DNA from: Bifidobacterium santillanense
GTDB lineage: Bacteria > Actinomycetota > Actinomycetes > Actinomycetales > Bifidobacteriaceae
DNA length: 64,000 nt
Assembly (NCBI RefSeq): GCF_018555385.1
Contig: NZ_JAFEJS010000002.1
Location: forward strand, 307,914-371,913
Direction of reading: 5' to 3'
Under the pieces are notes generated by a model. It searched no databases, was not told where the DNA came from, and saw only the letters and a program-made list of their open reading frames with translations. Numbering within the stretch: the first letter of the stretch is position 1; each line of letters begins with the position of its first letter. Made by a program: the position numbers and the translations under genes. This document shows, piece after piece, positions 42,793 through 51,430 of this stretch.

Positions 42793-43531
42793 TCACCAGG
42801 TGGCGAGTGTTTCGATAGCGTCCAGTCCATCCTGACGATGTGATTCATCAAGGTTGTCCCAGTAAGGTGAATCCTCGGTGAGCTTGTCGTGCAGGAGTTT
42901 GATGCGTCTGCGATCGGTGTTGCTGTGCAGGCGCATGAGTTCATGCGTCAGGGTCCGGGATGAGCGACGCAAGCATGGCGGCGTCGTATAGGTGGCGGTC
43001 ACCGTAGCCGGCGTGGTCGGCGCTGTAGGCCGCGCTCTTGAGTATCAGCGCGCCGAGCAGGTCCGGGATACGGATTGTGACTTCGGTGCCGCTTTGGTCG
43101 TCGATGAGTCCGACCTGCATGCTGCGTTCCACGGCCTGAGCGCCGCCCGGCATGGACAGCACCGGCGTACCGGCGATGGTCGCGTCAGTCCCGAGGAACT
43201 TGGGCAGGTGATCGGCGACCAACAGATCCACGACGTCACCGTTCGGCGCACTCATGCGTGTCGTGTATCCGGTCAGCGTGCCCGGTTGCGTCTCGAACCC
43301 GCGGGCGGCGAGGATGCTGCGCAGCCTAGCGATGCCGCGTCGGTCGGCCATGAGGTCGGCGAGCAGGTCGGCGTCGGTGGTGGGGCGCGCTGTCAATCCT
43401 CCCATGATGGCGTGCAGTTGGACCATGAGCCCGCCCGTGAGCAGCCATGATTCCGGGATGTTCGCCGCGGCGACCGCGTACACGGTGCTCCATGGATGGC
43501 CCGTGTTGGGGATGTGGGTTGTCGGAATCAT
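42793..43531 (-). pseudogene. AbiEii-type nucleotidyltransferase toxin, frameshifted near its 3' end
   Basis: The first 196 codons (43531-42941) encode an AbiEii-like nucleotidyltransferase: SWLLTGGLMVQLHAIMGG, then RPTTDADLLADLM (the GG...T-x-DxD nucleotidyltransferase motif) and SAAYSADHAGYGDRHLYDAA. The frame ends at TGA 42941 after IPDPDA. Directly there another frame continues with a convincing C terminus (THELMRLHSNTDRRRIKLLH ... LDAIETLATW) to a stop at 42793, giving the expected length of about 264. So one base was lost or gained near 42945. The truncated toxin may be inactive. The start overlaps the antitoxin stop (ATGA). Confidence 0.7.
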
Positions 43532-44232
43532 GCCTGATGCTCCTTGCGATGATATTCGTCGATCAGCTGTTGAAGGGTTTCCAGACCGGCGCGGCGTTCC
43601 CTCGGGTCGTTGGATTCGGCCAGGTCGGCCGCACATACGCCGAGAGGCATAGGGCCCTCACCGGCGGGAAGACCGTCGGTGACATGGAGCCGTACCCGGA
43701 CCGGAGTCGCGCCTTGCTTCAACCGGCATTGCCGAATGGCGTCGTTCAGAGCATCGGCGGTGACGTAGCCTTCCACCACGTCTGTGGCGGTCAATTGGAA
43801 CGAGGCGGCCAATGCTCCGGTGGCGGCGGAGGGACGGATGAGGGTTTCGACCTTGGCGAGGTTGGAATCCCTGCACCAGTATTCGACCGTCGTCGCACGC
43901 CTGCGCGCGAGACGGGTCAGATTCTCCGCATCCATCTGCCTCAGGTATCCCCTGAGCCGGTATCGCTGCTGCCGGCCCAGCCATGGCGCGTCGAGCCCGC
44001 TGAGCATGTATAGCGCCCCGAACGCCATGTCTGGTGAATAAGGGCGCCCATCCGCACCCTGCCACTGTGCTTGGCGACGTACGGAATCCTCCGTAATCAG
44101 CGAGCCGCCTCCCGCGGAAAGAGATTCAAGCCGGCCAGCAGCGCGAAGCGCGCTGACCCGTCGCTCACTCACTCCGAGCCTACGGGCGGCTTCCCGCCGT
44201 GTGAGCAGCGTCCGATTCGTTCTGATAGCCAT
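43528..44232 (-). CDS. Helix-turn-helix antitoxin-like regulator
   Basis: A 234-residue protein with an N-terminal helix-turn-helix (LTRREAARRLGVSERRVSAL, residues 9-28), followed by an Arg-rich alpha-helical domain. It is the first gene of a two-gene operon with the AbiEii-type toxin (ATGA overlap), the arrangement of AbiE type IV toxin-antitoxin systems, whose antitoxin represses its own promoter through inverted repeats. A perfect 18-bp inverted repeat lies 9 bases before its start. The helix-turn-helix is more MerR/excisionase-like than typical AbiEi, so the class is tentative. Confidence 0.65.
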   Translation of the reverse strand: MAIRTNRTLLTRREAARRLGVSERRVSALRAAGRLESLSAGGGSLITEDSVRRQAQWQGADGRPYSPDMAFGALYMLSGLDAPWLGRQQRYRLRGYLRQMDAENLTRLARRRATTVEYWCRDSNLAKVETLIRPSAATGALAASFQLTATDVVEGYVTADALNDAIRQCRLKQGATPVRVRLHVTDGLPAGEGPMPLGVCAADLAESNDPRERRAGLETLQQLIDEYHRKEHQA

Positions 44233-44240
44233 ATTCCTAT

Positions 44241-44282
44241 TGTATACAGAACTATTCCAGATTGGGAATAGTTCTGTATACA
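44241..44282. promoter_or_regulatory. Operator inverted repeat of the toxin-antitoxin operon
   Basis: Perfect 18-bp arms (44241-44258 and 44265-44282, TGTATACAGAACTATTCC) with a 6-base loop. TATACA inside the arm nearest the gene can serve as -10. Autoregulated AbiE promoters carry such repeats. Confidence 0.8.
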
Positions 44283-44324
44283 CCGGGCAACAGGGCGTCT
44301 CAATCCGTGTTCGTCTGTATGTGG

Positions 44325-45569
44325 TCATTGCGCTGCTTTGATGAAGTCTTCGGCGAGTTGGTTGACGATCTGGTTGCGGTGTCGGGCGACGATGCGCTGG
44401 TAGTGCTTGATGGCGACCTTCTCGCTGACGTGGCCGAGTTCGTCCATGACTTCCCGCAGGGTGCCGCCCTTGAGCATGAGCAGGGTCGCGTGGCTCGCTC
44501 GCAGGGATTGGAAGGTCAGGTCGGGGCGGCCGGCTTTCTCCCTGGCTTTGCGGAACTGGGCCTCCAGGGTGGTCTGGCTCATCACCGAGGCTCGTCTGGG
44601 ACGGAAGACCATGGCTTCCGGGTCCGTCCATTCGCAGTGTCTGAGCAGATGGTCGTGAATCAGGGGAACGAGCCCGTCGGGGATGGGTACGGTGCGTCGG
44701 CTGGAGTCGGTCTTGGTCCTGGCGATGCGTGTCGAACCGCGATCCGCATAGCCCCTGTTGACGGAATGGCGCACGGTCAGGCGTTTGGCCTTCAGGTCGA
44801 TGTCCTTGACCTGCAGGCCGCACAGCTCGCCGCAACGGAGGCCTCCGACGAGCGTGGCGAGTATCACCGCCAGTCTCGTGTAGTCGGGCATATTCTCCGC
44901 GATCAGCTTGAGTTCCAGCGGCGTGACCGGCGGAACGTCCTCCCTGGCGGATCGCGGCGCCGGCGGTATGGGCAGAATGAACGGGTTGTCACGGATCAGC
45001 GGCGGGGAGCCGTCCATGCTCATCTTCGTGGCGCTGGTGAACGCCGCCTTCAGGCGCATGCATGAGCGACGGAACGCCCATTGCCCCTCGGGGTGCGGCG
45101 CATCGTACCAGCGTTTGATGTCCTTCGGCGTGATCTCGGTCAGAAGCTTGCCCTTGAAGCCCGGCATGAAGTGCGCGATGTCGAGATACAGGTTCCGGCG
45201 CGTGCCGCCGGCTATCCTCTCGCCGTTCGGCAGCCGGTATCCTTCCGCCCACCGGGTCACGTAATCCTCGAACGAGATAAGGCTCGCGCGCTTCCTGCGG
45301 CGGCGTTCTGACGGATGGACCCATTCCTGGATGTTCTTGCGGTCCAGTTCCACCAGATGCCGTTCCTCTTCGAGCCACTGGTGCGCCTCGTGCTCCATGT
45401 CCGGCTTGAACTGGCGCTGGACCTTCTTGCCCGGTCGTTTCGGGTCCGGGTACCGCACCTGCCAGGCGACGAGATTGCCTGCGGTATCGTAGCGCGGCGT
45501 CACGGTGCCGAACCTGCTCCGCCGCTCCGGCGACGGCCCCATACTGTCCTTCTTCGTCCTCGCGGACAT
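44325..45569 (-). CDS. int: Tyrosine integrase 2
   Basis: A 414-residue recombinase clearly paralogous to integrase 1 over its whole length (shared FGTVTPRYDTAGNLVAWQVR, GTRRNLYLDIAHFMPGF, GGLRCGELCGLQVKDIDL, FQSLRASHATLLMLKGG, AIKHYQ). Tyr is in KHYQRIV. It has a strong AAGGAG before ATG 45569 and neither the regulon palindrome nor the attenuator of integrase 1. It is nearest to the conserved chromosome and probably defines the right end of the outer element. Confidence 0.88.
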   Translation of the reverse strand: MSARTKKDSMGPSPERRSRFGTVTPRYDTAGNLVAWQVRYPDPKRPGKKVQRQFKPDMEHEAHQWLEEERHLVELDRKNIQEWVHPSERRRRKRASLISFEDYVTRWAEGYRLPNGERIAGGTRRNLYLDIAHFMPGFKGKLLTEITPKDIKRWYDAPHPEGQWAFRRSCMRLKAAFTSATKMSMDGSPPLIRDNPFILPIPPAPRSAREDVPPVTPLELKLIAENMPDYTRLAVILATLVGGLRCGELCGLQVKDIDLKAKRLTVRHSVNRGYADRGSTRIARTKTDSSRRTVPIPDGLVPLIHDHLLRHCEWTDPEAMVFRPRRASVMSQTTLEAQFRKAREKAGRPDLTFQSLRASHATLLMLKGGTLREVMDELGHVSEKVAIKHYQRIVARHRNQIVNQLAEDFIKAAQ

Positions 45570-45947
45570 GATGATGCTCCTTGTGCTGAATCCAAGATCG
45601 ATGGCATGGCATAACGGCCTCGGAAAAATGCCACCAAAAATGCCACCAAGTGGCCGAATACGCTCTCAGTGAGCCATTGCACCTAAAAATGCACCTCCAG
45701 TGCCTTAGGCCTTGCAATCATTGAGGTTTAGGCTGATTCGATCACTCGTCACAGGTCGTTTCGACCATCAGCCGCATGAAGATGACGATAAGGAGCAACG
45801 CTGCTTGCGTGTCTATTGGAAGAAAGCGGGAACCGTTGCTATGATTGATTTTGTAAGTAATGAAGGTAAATTTATTTGCCCCCGGAGTGGTGGAGATGGA
45901 CCTGTACGACGCTGGGCTGTATCCCCCTCTCTGGGGGTACCAACACC
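45570..45947. other. Intergenic stretch, probable right junction of the element
   Basis: No supported gene in about 380 bases between integrase 2 and the terminator at 45948. A short G/C hairpin (CCCCCTCTCTGGGGG, about 45923-45937) precedes the terminator. Composition changes from A+T-rich to the G+C-rich chromosome here. No tRNA gene is seen, so the attachment site is not identified. Confidence 0.4.
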
Positions 45948-45980
45948 AAAGACCTCGGAACATCACGTTCCGAGGTCTTT
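45948..45980 (+). terminator. Strong rho-independent terminator at the element/chromosome junction
   Basis: Perfect 14-bp stem (45948-45961 with 45967-45980, AAAGACCTCGGAAC arm), 5-base loop, T-run after the stem. No complete rightward gene precedes it in the window, so it may belong to a chromosomal gene or RNA whose start was displaced by the insertion. Confidence 0.75.
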
Positions 45981-46040
45981 TTCGTATATCTGACGCATAT
46001 GGGTCGACGTCATCCCCGAGGCCACCGGCGACGAATCGGC

Positions 46041-46216
46041 ATGGAGGTCCTTATTCTCGAGATCCGCCCATGTCGCGAGAATATGTGCCGCCAAGCGCGC
46101 GTCAGCGGTCCTTATTCTCGGGATTCCCCTACGTTTCGAGAATATGTGACGCTGACCGATCGCCGGCGGTCCTTATTCTCGCGCAATGGGTTCATCCCGA
46201 GAATAAGGACCGCCGA
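46041..46216. repeat. Tandem hairpin repeats (TTATTCTCG / CGAGAATA type), three units
   Basis: Three copies of GGTCCTTATTCTCG each followed within 15-20 bases by its inverted half; the last is a perfect 17-bp stem (46165-46181 with 46198-46214). The loop CCGCCCATGTCGCGAGAA-like sequence is related to the hairpins at 59068-59226, so this is a dispersed intergenic repeat family. It lies just downstream of the phosphatase gene. Confidence 0.7.
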
Positions 46217-46244
46217 TCGGCGTCCGGACGCCATGGGAGGCGCA

Positions 46245-46790
46245 TCAGGCCTTGTCGGCGCCGATCTTTTTGGCGACCCAGTCGACGATGTACGGGGCGA
46301 CCTGTTCGATCTGGTCGATCGCGACCTCGAACTCGTGCGGGCCGCCGTACCACGGGTCGACCAGGTCGATCTTGTCCTCACGGCCGGCCGGCGGCTTGGG
46401 CAGGTTCGGGTCGAAGCTGCGGTACATGTGCACCTCGGCGCGCTTCGCCGGCGGCAGCAGCCGCAGCAGCGACCGCATGTGCGCGGCGGTCATCGGCAGG
46501 AACAGGTCGGTGCGGGCGATCTCGTCGCGCGAGATGCGGTGCGCGAAGTGGTTGCGCGGGATCTCGTCGCCGTAGCCGCGCTCGCGCAGCACGTGCACGG
46601 CGCGCGGATCGATCGGGTGGCTCCACTCCTCGTCGGAGACGCCGCTGGACTCGACGTCGACCAGATCGCCGAGGCCGCGCTCGTCGAAGAAGTGGCGCAG
46701 GATGATCTCGCCCATCGGGGAACGGCAGATGTTGCCGGTGCAGACGGTCATCACGGTGTATTTGTGGTCATTGGCATGGTCGTTGGCCAT
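46245..46790 (-). CDS. Low-molecular-weight protein tyrosine phosphatase
   Basis: A 181-residue cytoplasmic phosphatase with the P-loop CTGNICRSP (Cys near residue 17) and the general acid Asp in DPWYGG near residue 150. It removes phosphate from protein tyrosines; bacterial homologues often act on capsule-synthesis kinases. It stands alone between repeat hairpins and folA. Confidence 0.92.
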   Translation of the reverse strand: MANDHANDHKYTVMTVCTGNICRSPMGEIILRHFFDERGLGDLVDVESSGVSDEEWSHPIDPRAVHVLRERGYGDEIPRNHFAHRISRDEIARTDLFLPMTAAHMRSLLRLLPPAKRAEVHMYRSFDPNLPKPPAGREDKIDLVDPWYGGPHEFEVAIDQIEQVAPYIVDWVAKKIGADKA

Positions 46791-46912
46791 GTGGGAACTC
46801 CTTGTCTCGCGCGTCCTTCACGGGGCTCCCCTCCCGGCACGGCACCCGGCCGCGCACGAAGCAAAGACGCCCCGCGGCATCTCGTGCTCCCCACGATACA
46901 GGCACAACGAGA

Positions 46913-46938
46913 GGAACCTCCCCATATGGGGAGGTTCC
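46913..46938. terminator. Hairpin between folA and the phosphatase gene
   Basis: Perfect 11-bp stem GGAACCTCCCC (46913-46923 with 46928-46938), 4-base loop. Probably ends folA transcription. Confidence 0.6.
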
Positions 46939-46996
46939 GGTACGTTATGCGGCGGGCTCGCCGACCGATGCCGACGGCGCCCGGCGACGGCGCAGA

Positions 46997-47659
46997 TCAG
47001 TGCGCGGCGCGCACGTAGGTGAGGAAACGGTATCGGGTGATGCCGTCCTCGGCCTTCGCCGGCTTGAGCCACGGCGAACGGTCGGCGACCTCCCATCGGC
47101 CCGCTTCGGCGAGCGCGGCGATATCCGGCGCGTACGTGTCGGCGTCCACCTCGGCGTCAAGCAGGGTGACGTACGCCTTGTTCGCTTCGGGCAGGGCCTC
47201 GTCGAACAGCTGCGCGCCGCCGATCACCCAGATCTCCGAACGGTCGAGGCCGTCGTCCGGGATGGCCTCCTGACGCGCCAGATCGAGCGCGTCCTCGAGG
47301 CTGTCGACGACGGTCGCCCCCGGCGCGCGGTAGCTGGCGTCATGGGAGACGACGATGTTGTCGCGGTTGCGCAGCGGACGGTACTTCGCCCCCAGCGACT
47401 CCCACGTGCGACGCCCCATGATCACCGGATGCGAGACGGTGAGCTCCTTGAAATGCTTCATGTCCTCGGCGAGATGCCAAGGCATGCCCCCATCGAAGCC
47501 GATGGCGCCCGGGCGACCGTCCTTGTCGCGGGCCTCGGCCCAGATCAGGTTGACCGAGAAGGTCTTGGAGAAGTCGTCGCCCCAGTCCTCGGTCTCCTCA
47601 AGCCCGGCCTCCCCGGGCTCGGGTTCGTGATAGCCGCTACGGCTACTGTCGTGCTCCAT
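46997..47659 (-). CDS. folA: Dihydrofolate reductase
   Basis: A 220-residue enzyme that reduces dihydrofolate to tetrahydrofolate with NADPH. The DHFR core starts at about residue 37 (VNLIWAEARDKDGRPGAIGF, GGMPWHLAEDMKHFKELT with the active-site Asp, VIMGRRTWES, NIVVSHD, IWVIGGAQLFDEALP). An N-terminal extension of about 35 acidic residues is unusual but the AAGGAG before ATG 47659 supports it. Follows thyA by 43 bases; the pair forms the classical thyA-folA operon. Confidence 0.95.
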   Translation of the reverse strand: MEHDSSRSGYHEPEPGEAGLEETEDWGDDFSKTFSVNLIWAEARDKDGRPGAIGFDGGMPWHLAEDMKHFKELTVSHPVIMGRRTWESLGAKYRPLRNRDNIVVSHDASYRAPGATVVDSLEDALDLARQEAIPDDGLDRSEIWVIGGAQLFDEALPEANKAYVTLLDAEVDADTYAPDIAALAEAGRWEVADRSPWLKPAKAEDGITRYRFLTYVRAAH

Positions 47660-47702
47660 TTCGAACTCCTTGAATGCTTTTGACTAACCCGAAAGTGTAG
47701 TG

Positions 47703-48578
47703 TCAGACGGCGACGGGCGCCTTGATCGTGGGGTGGTGACGGTAGTCGAGAATATGGAAGTCCTCATACCGGTAGTCGAACAGCGAATCGGCCTTGTCGA
47801 TCTCGATCTTCGGATATGGGTACGGCTCGCGGCCCAGCTGCTCGAGGACCTGTTCGATGTGGTTGTCGTAGACGTGGCAGTCGCCGCCGGTCCAGACGAA
47901 CTCACCGGGCTCGAGACCGGCCTGCTGTGCCATCATCAGGGTGAGCAGGGAGTAGGACGCGATGTTGAACGGCACGCCGAGGAACATGTCGCACGAACGC
48001 TGGTAGAGCTGGCAGCTCAGCCGGCCGTCGGCCACGTAGAACTGGAACAGCGCGTGGCAGGGCGGCAGGGCCATGTGCTCGACCTCGGCCGGGTTCCACG
48101 CGGATACGACCATGCGGCGCGAGTCGGGATGGTTGCGGATCAGGTCCATCACGTTCGCGATCTGGTCGATGGTGCGATCCGGATCGTCGGGCGCGGGCGC
48201 GGGCCAGCTGCGCCACTGCGCACCGTAGACCGGGCCCAGATCGCCGTTCTCGTCGGCCCACTCATCCCAGATGTGCACGCCGTGCTCCTGCAGCCAGCGC
48301 ACGTTGGTCGAGCCCTTGAGGAACCACAGCAGCTCGTAGGCCAGTCCCTTGAAGAACACAGTCTTCGTGGTCAGCAGCGGGAAATCGCCCTTCGACAGGT
48401 CGAATCGGATCTGCTGGCCGAACAGGGAGATCGTACCGGTGCCGGTGCGGTCGGACTTGAGCGTGCCTTCGGCGAGGATCCTGCGCACGAGATCCTCGTA
48501 GGGCATCGGGACGTCCGTGTCCGGACGGGCGGGGATGCGGGAGCGGATAACGCCAAGTTGTTCTTCGGTCAAAGCCAT
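47703..48578 (-). CDS. thyA: Thymidylate synthase
   Basis: A 291-residue enzyme making dTMP from dUMP with methylenetetrahydrofolate. Signature residues: [38 protein letters not shown], catalytic Cys in [35 protein letters not shown] 48578 (MALTEEQLG) is chosen; longer frames upstream are extensions without a ribosome-binding site. Confidence 0.97.
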   Translation of the reverse strand: MALTEEQLGVIRSRIPARPDTDVPMPYEDLVRRILAEGTLKSDRTGTGTISLFGQQIRFDLSKGDFPLLTTKTVFFKGLAYELLWFLKGSTNVRWLQEHGVHIWDEWADENGDLGPVYGAQWRSWPAPAPDDPDRTIDQIANVMDLIRNHPDSRRMVVSAWNPAEVEHMALPPCHALFQFYVADGRLSCQLYQRSCDMFLGVPFNIASYSLLTLMMAQQAGLEPGEFVWTGGDCHVYDNHIEQVLEQLGREPYPYPKIEIDKADSLFDYRYEDFHILDYRHHPTIKAPVAV

Positions 48579-48738
48579 GCGCACCAGTGTAACATGCGGG
48601 CTGAATCCGGTCGGGGCGCGCACGTGGACCGATCCGCCCCGCCCCAGGCGGACGAATCTCCCGCGCACGCGGGTTTTGGGCTAGATTGGGAGGTGTCGCG
48701 ACGCGACTGGCGCGCCGCACGGACACAAGGAGTCATGT

Positions 48739-49152
48739 ATGGGCAAGCGACTGTGGGTCGAGCGCAACAAGGACGGTTCCTGGGACGCGTTCAGCGACGA
48801 CGGCGCGCACATCAAGTTCGGCAAGGACCGCGGACAGTTCACGCCCGGCGACCTGATGAAGATCGCGCTGGCCGGCTGCGCCGCGCTGTCCAGCCAGTTC
48901 GCCATCGAGCACACGCTCGGCGAGGGCAAGGGCGCGAGGATCGTCGTGGACGGCACGTACGACGCCGACAACGACGCGTACATCAACTTCAACGAGCAGG
49001 TCGTCGTGGACGCCTCGGACGCGGGTCTGAGCGACGAGGACGCGGACAAGCTCAAGGAGCGCATCACCCGTCACATCGACAAGGGCTGCACCGTCAAGCA
49101 CACCTACGTGCAGGAGACGCCGGTGCGCATGGAAGTGACGATCAAGCACTGA
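48739..49152 (+). CDS. OsmC/Ohr-family protein
   Basis: A 137-residue alpha/beta protein of the OsmC family. TPGDLMKIALAGCAALSSQF holds the single conserved Cys of the central helix; the second redox Cys is in DKGCTVKHTY. These proteins reduce organic hydroperoxides. A single gene divergent from thyA. Confidence 0.85.
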   Translation: MGKRLWVERNKDGSWDAFSDDGAHIKFGKDRGQFTPGDLMKIALAGCAALSSQFAIEHTLGEGKGARIVVDGTYDADNDAYINFNEQVVVDASDAGLSDEDADKLKERITRHIDKGCTVKHTYVQETPVRMEVTIKH

Positions 49153-49182
49153 ACCGCGAGACAAACCGACCGCATGGACGGT

Positions 49183-49236
49183 CGGTACGACTAGGGGGAG
49201 CGAACCGCATCAGGCTCGCTCCCCCTAGTCGTACCG
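49183..49236. terminator. Bidirectional terminator between OsmC-like and Usp genes
   Basis: Perfect 21-bp stem (49183-49203 with 49216-49236, CGGTACGACTAGGGGGAGCG) and 12-base loop between two convergent genes. No long T-run; very stable. Confidence 0.75.
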
Positions 49237-49269
49237 ATCCGCACCGATCGTACCGATCGTCGCGAGACG

Positions 49270-50298
49270 TCAGCGCTCGGGATCGATCGTCTTCTCGATC
49301 TCGGCGGCGACCGACGGCTCGGCCTTGGGCACCGGGATCTCCTTGACGCCCTTGATGTCGTCGAGCGGCTTCGGCTTGACTTCGGCCGGCGAGCCAGGCA
49401 CGGTGTCGAGACGGGATTCGGCAGCCTCGACGTACTTGCGCGGCACCACGTAGACCGGTCCGACCGCGTGCTGCAGCAGGCCCTGGCTGGTGGAGCCGAG
49501 CAACAGGCCGGTGAAGCCGCCGCGGCCACGGGAGCCCACGACGACGACGTCGTGGTCGTAGCTGGCCTTGGTGAGCGTGTTCACCGCGGAGCCCGGCACG
49601 ATGCGCTTGTTGATGGCCAGATCGGGGTACTTCTCCTCGAGCGGCTTGACGCGGGTCTCGAGGTCCTCCATATAGGACTCGTAGACGGCGTCGTCGGCGC
49701 CCTTGACCTGCGGGGCCGCGGAGATCACGTCGAGCTCGGCGCCCCACGCGTGGGCGAAGTCGGCGGCGATGTCAAGGGCCTTGAGGCCCCACTTGGACTC
49801 GTCGGAACCGACGGCCACCTTGGTGATCGTGTTGTTGAGGTGCATCAGGTTGCCGTCGTCGTCGGTGTAGGGCACGACGACGATCGGGCAGTACGCGTAC
49901 GCCGGCAGCGACGAGGACGTGGTGCCGAGGAGTCGCTCGGCCAGGCCGCCCTTGCCGCGGTTGCCGATGACGATCAGGTTGTAGTTGCGGCTCAGCTCGA
50001 CGAACACGGACGCCGGGTCGCCGGTCACGATCAGCGTGGCGGCCTCCACGCCCTGCTCGTCGGCGATGGCCTTCGCCTTGGACAGGATCTCCTGCGCGTC
50101 GGAATGGGCCGCGTTGTCGTCCCCCATCGCGGTGTACGTGGCGTCGAAGCTGACGGCGGCATAGCTGGGCAGCGAGTACGCGCAGACGATCTGCAGCGTC
50201 AGTCCCGCGTGCTTGGCGTAGTTGGCGGCCCACCATGTGGCCTTGTAGCTGGCATTCGACCCGTCAACGCCGACGAGGATCGCTTTGTCGTTAATCAT
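49270..50298 (-). CDS. Universal stress protein with two Usp domains
   Basis: A 342-residue protein with tandem UspA domains at about 5-150 and 165-295. Each carries the ATP-binding G-2x-G-9x-G(S/T) motif (GNRGKGGLAERLLGTTSSS and GSRGRGGFTGLLLGSTSQG). The C-terminal 45 residues are Pro/Lys/Glu-rich and flexible. Cytoplasmic stress protein; monocistronic. Confidence 0.92.
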   Translation of the reverse strand: MINDKAILVGVDGSNASYKATWWAANYAKHAGLTLQIVCAYSLPSYAAVSFDATYTAMGDDNAAHSDAQEILSKAKAIADEQGVEAATLIVTGDPASVFVELSRNYNLIVIGNRGKGGLAERLLGTTSSSLPAYAYCPIVVVPYTDDDGNLMHLNNTITKVAVGSDESKWGLKALDIAADFAHAWGAELDVISAAPQVKGADDAVYESYMEDLETRVKPLEEKYPDLAINKRIVPGSAVNTLTKASYDHDVVVVGSRGRGGFTGLLLGSTSQGLLQHAVGPVYVVPRKYVEAAESRLDTVPGSPAEVKPKPLDDIKGVKEIPVPKAEPSVAAEIEKTIDPER

Positions 50299-50501
50299 GA
50301 CGACCTCCTTGAGTTATATGCGACGCCGCACCGGCGACGCCGCCCCCTGTGATTCCCAAGAATACCCCGATTCCGTTCGCCGCGCGTGAACGGCTCGGTC
50401 CGGACAACGAAAAAACGCCTCCCGTGGGAGACGTTTTCGCAGGGCCGCGAAGGCCGGAATACCGCGGATCGGACGACCGTCGGACGCGGATCGAACGACG
50501 A

Positions 50502-51272
50502 TCAGATGATGCGGTAGTACTCGAAGGAGGCGTATACCGGCACGATCGAGACGCTCTTGCCGGGGCGGGGCGCGTGGATCATCATGCCGTTGCCCACGTA
50601 GATGCCCACGTGGCCGGAACGCCACATGAGGTCGCCGGGCTGCGGGTTGGACACCAGCGTGCCGTTGGCCTGCGCCCAGACGCGCTGCTGGGCGTCGGTG
50701 CGGGGCAGGCTGATGCCGAAGGCGGCGTAGACGTACTGGGTGAAGCCCGAGCAGTCGAAGCCGGACGGAGTGGTGCCGCCGTAGACGTACGGCACGCCCT
50801 GGAACTGGGCCGCGTAGGAGACGACGGCCGAGCCGTTGGAGCTGGTCGGAGCCTCGACGGAGCCCAGATCGAAGCTGGAGGAGGTGCCCGAGCTCAGCGA
50901 GGAGCGGGATCCCGAACGGGAGGCGGAGGCGGAGGACGAGGAGGATGCGGCGGACTGGGCGGCCTGCGCGGCTGCCGCAGCGGCGGCGGCCTCCTGCTGG
51001 GCCTTGGCCTCGGCGTCCTTCTCGGCCTGGGACTTGGTCTTGGGTACATCGAGCGATTCGATGCCGCCCCAGTTGGAGTCCTGCTCGACATCGGTGGAGG
51101 TCGATTCCTTGAGCAGGTCCTTACGTGCGGACGAAGCCTTCGGGAATGAACGCTCGGAGGAGACGACGCCGGAGGTACCGGCGGCGGCGGCAGCTGGCGC
51201 AATGGAAATAAACGCCGCGCAAACAGCCACGACGGCGATCACCATGGAAAGATAGTTCTTCAAGGTCTTCAT
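50502..51272 (-). CDS. Secreted NlpC/P60 peptidoglycan endopeptidase
   Basis: A 256-residue exported hydrolase: signal peptide (MKTLKNYLSMVIAVVAVCAA), Ala/Ser-rich coiled linker (about 85-140), then the NlpC/P60 domain with Cys174 in GFDCSGFTQYVYAAFG, RTDAQQRVW, His in RSGHVGIYVGNGMMIHAP. It cuts stem peptides and is likely needed for cell separation. ATG 51272 is chosen for the signal peptide. Confidence 0.92.
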   Translation of the reverse strand: MKTLKNYLSMVIAVVAVCAAFISIAPAAAAAGTSGVVSSERSFPKASSARKDLLKESTSTDVEQDSNWGGIESLDVPKTKSQAEKDAEAKAQQEAAAAAAAAQAAQSAASSSSSASASRSGSRSSLSSGTSSSFDLGSVEAPTSSNGSAVVSYAAQFQGVPYVYGGTTPSGFDCSGFTQYVYAAFGISLPRTDAQQRVWAQANGTLVSNPQPGDLMWRSGHVGIYVGNGMMIHAPRPGKSVSIVPVYASFEYYRII

Positions 51273-51430
51273 CGGGACACCACCATAGCATCCCGTGACA
51301 ACGAACCGCGACCCCGGATATCGTCTGACGGGCGACATCGCGCCGACACGCCGGGGATGATGAGATGAATCACACCGATCGGAAACGACCGGAAATGGTC
51401 AGAAGGCCGACCGATCAGTGCACCAGTGGA

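Noticed and set aside
45860..45960. Possible tmRNA or tRNA end as attachment site next to integrase 2
   Set aside because: No T-arm consensus (GGTTCRA) or cloverleaf could be found on either strand.
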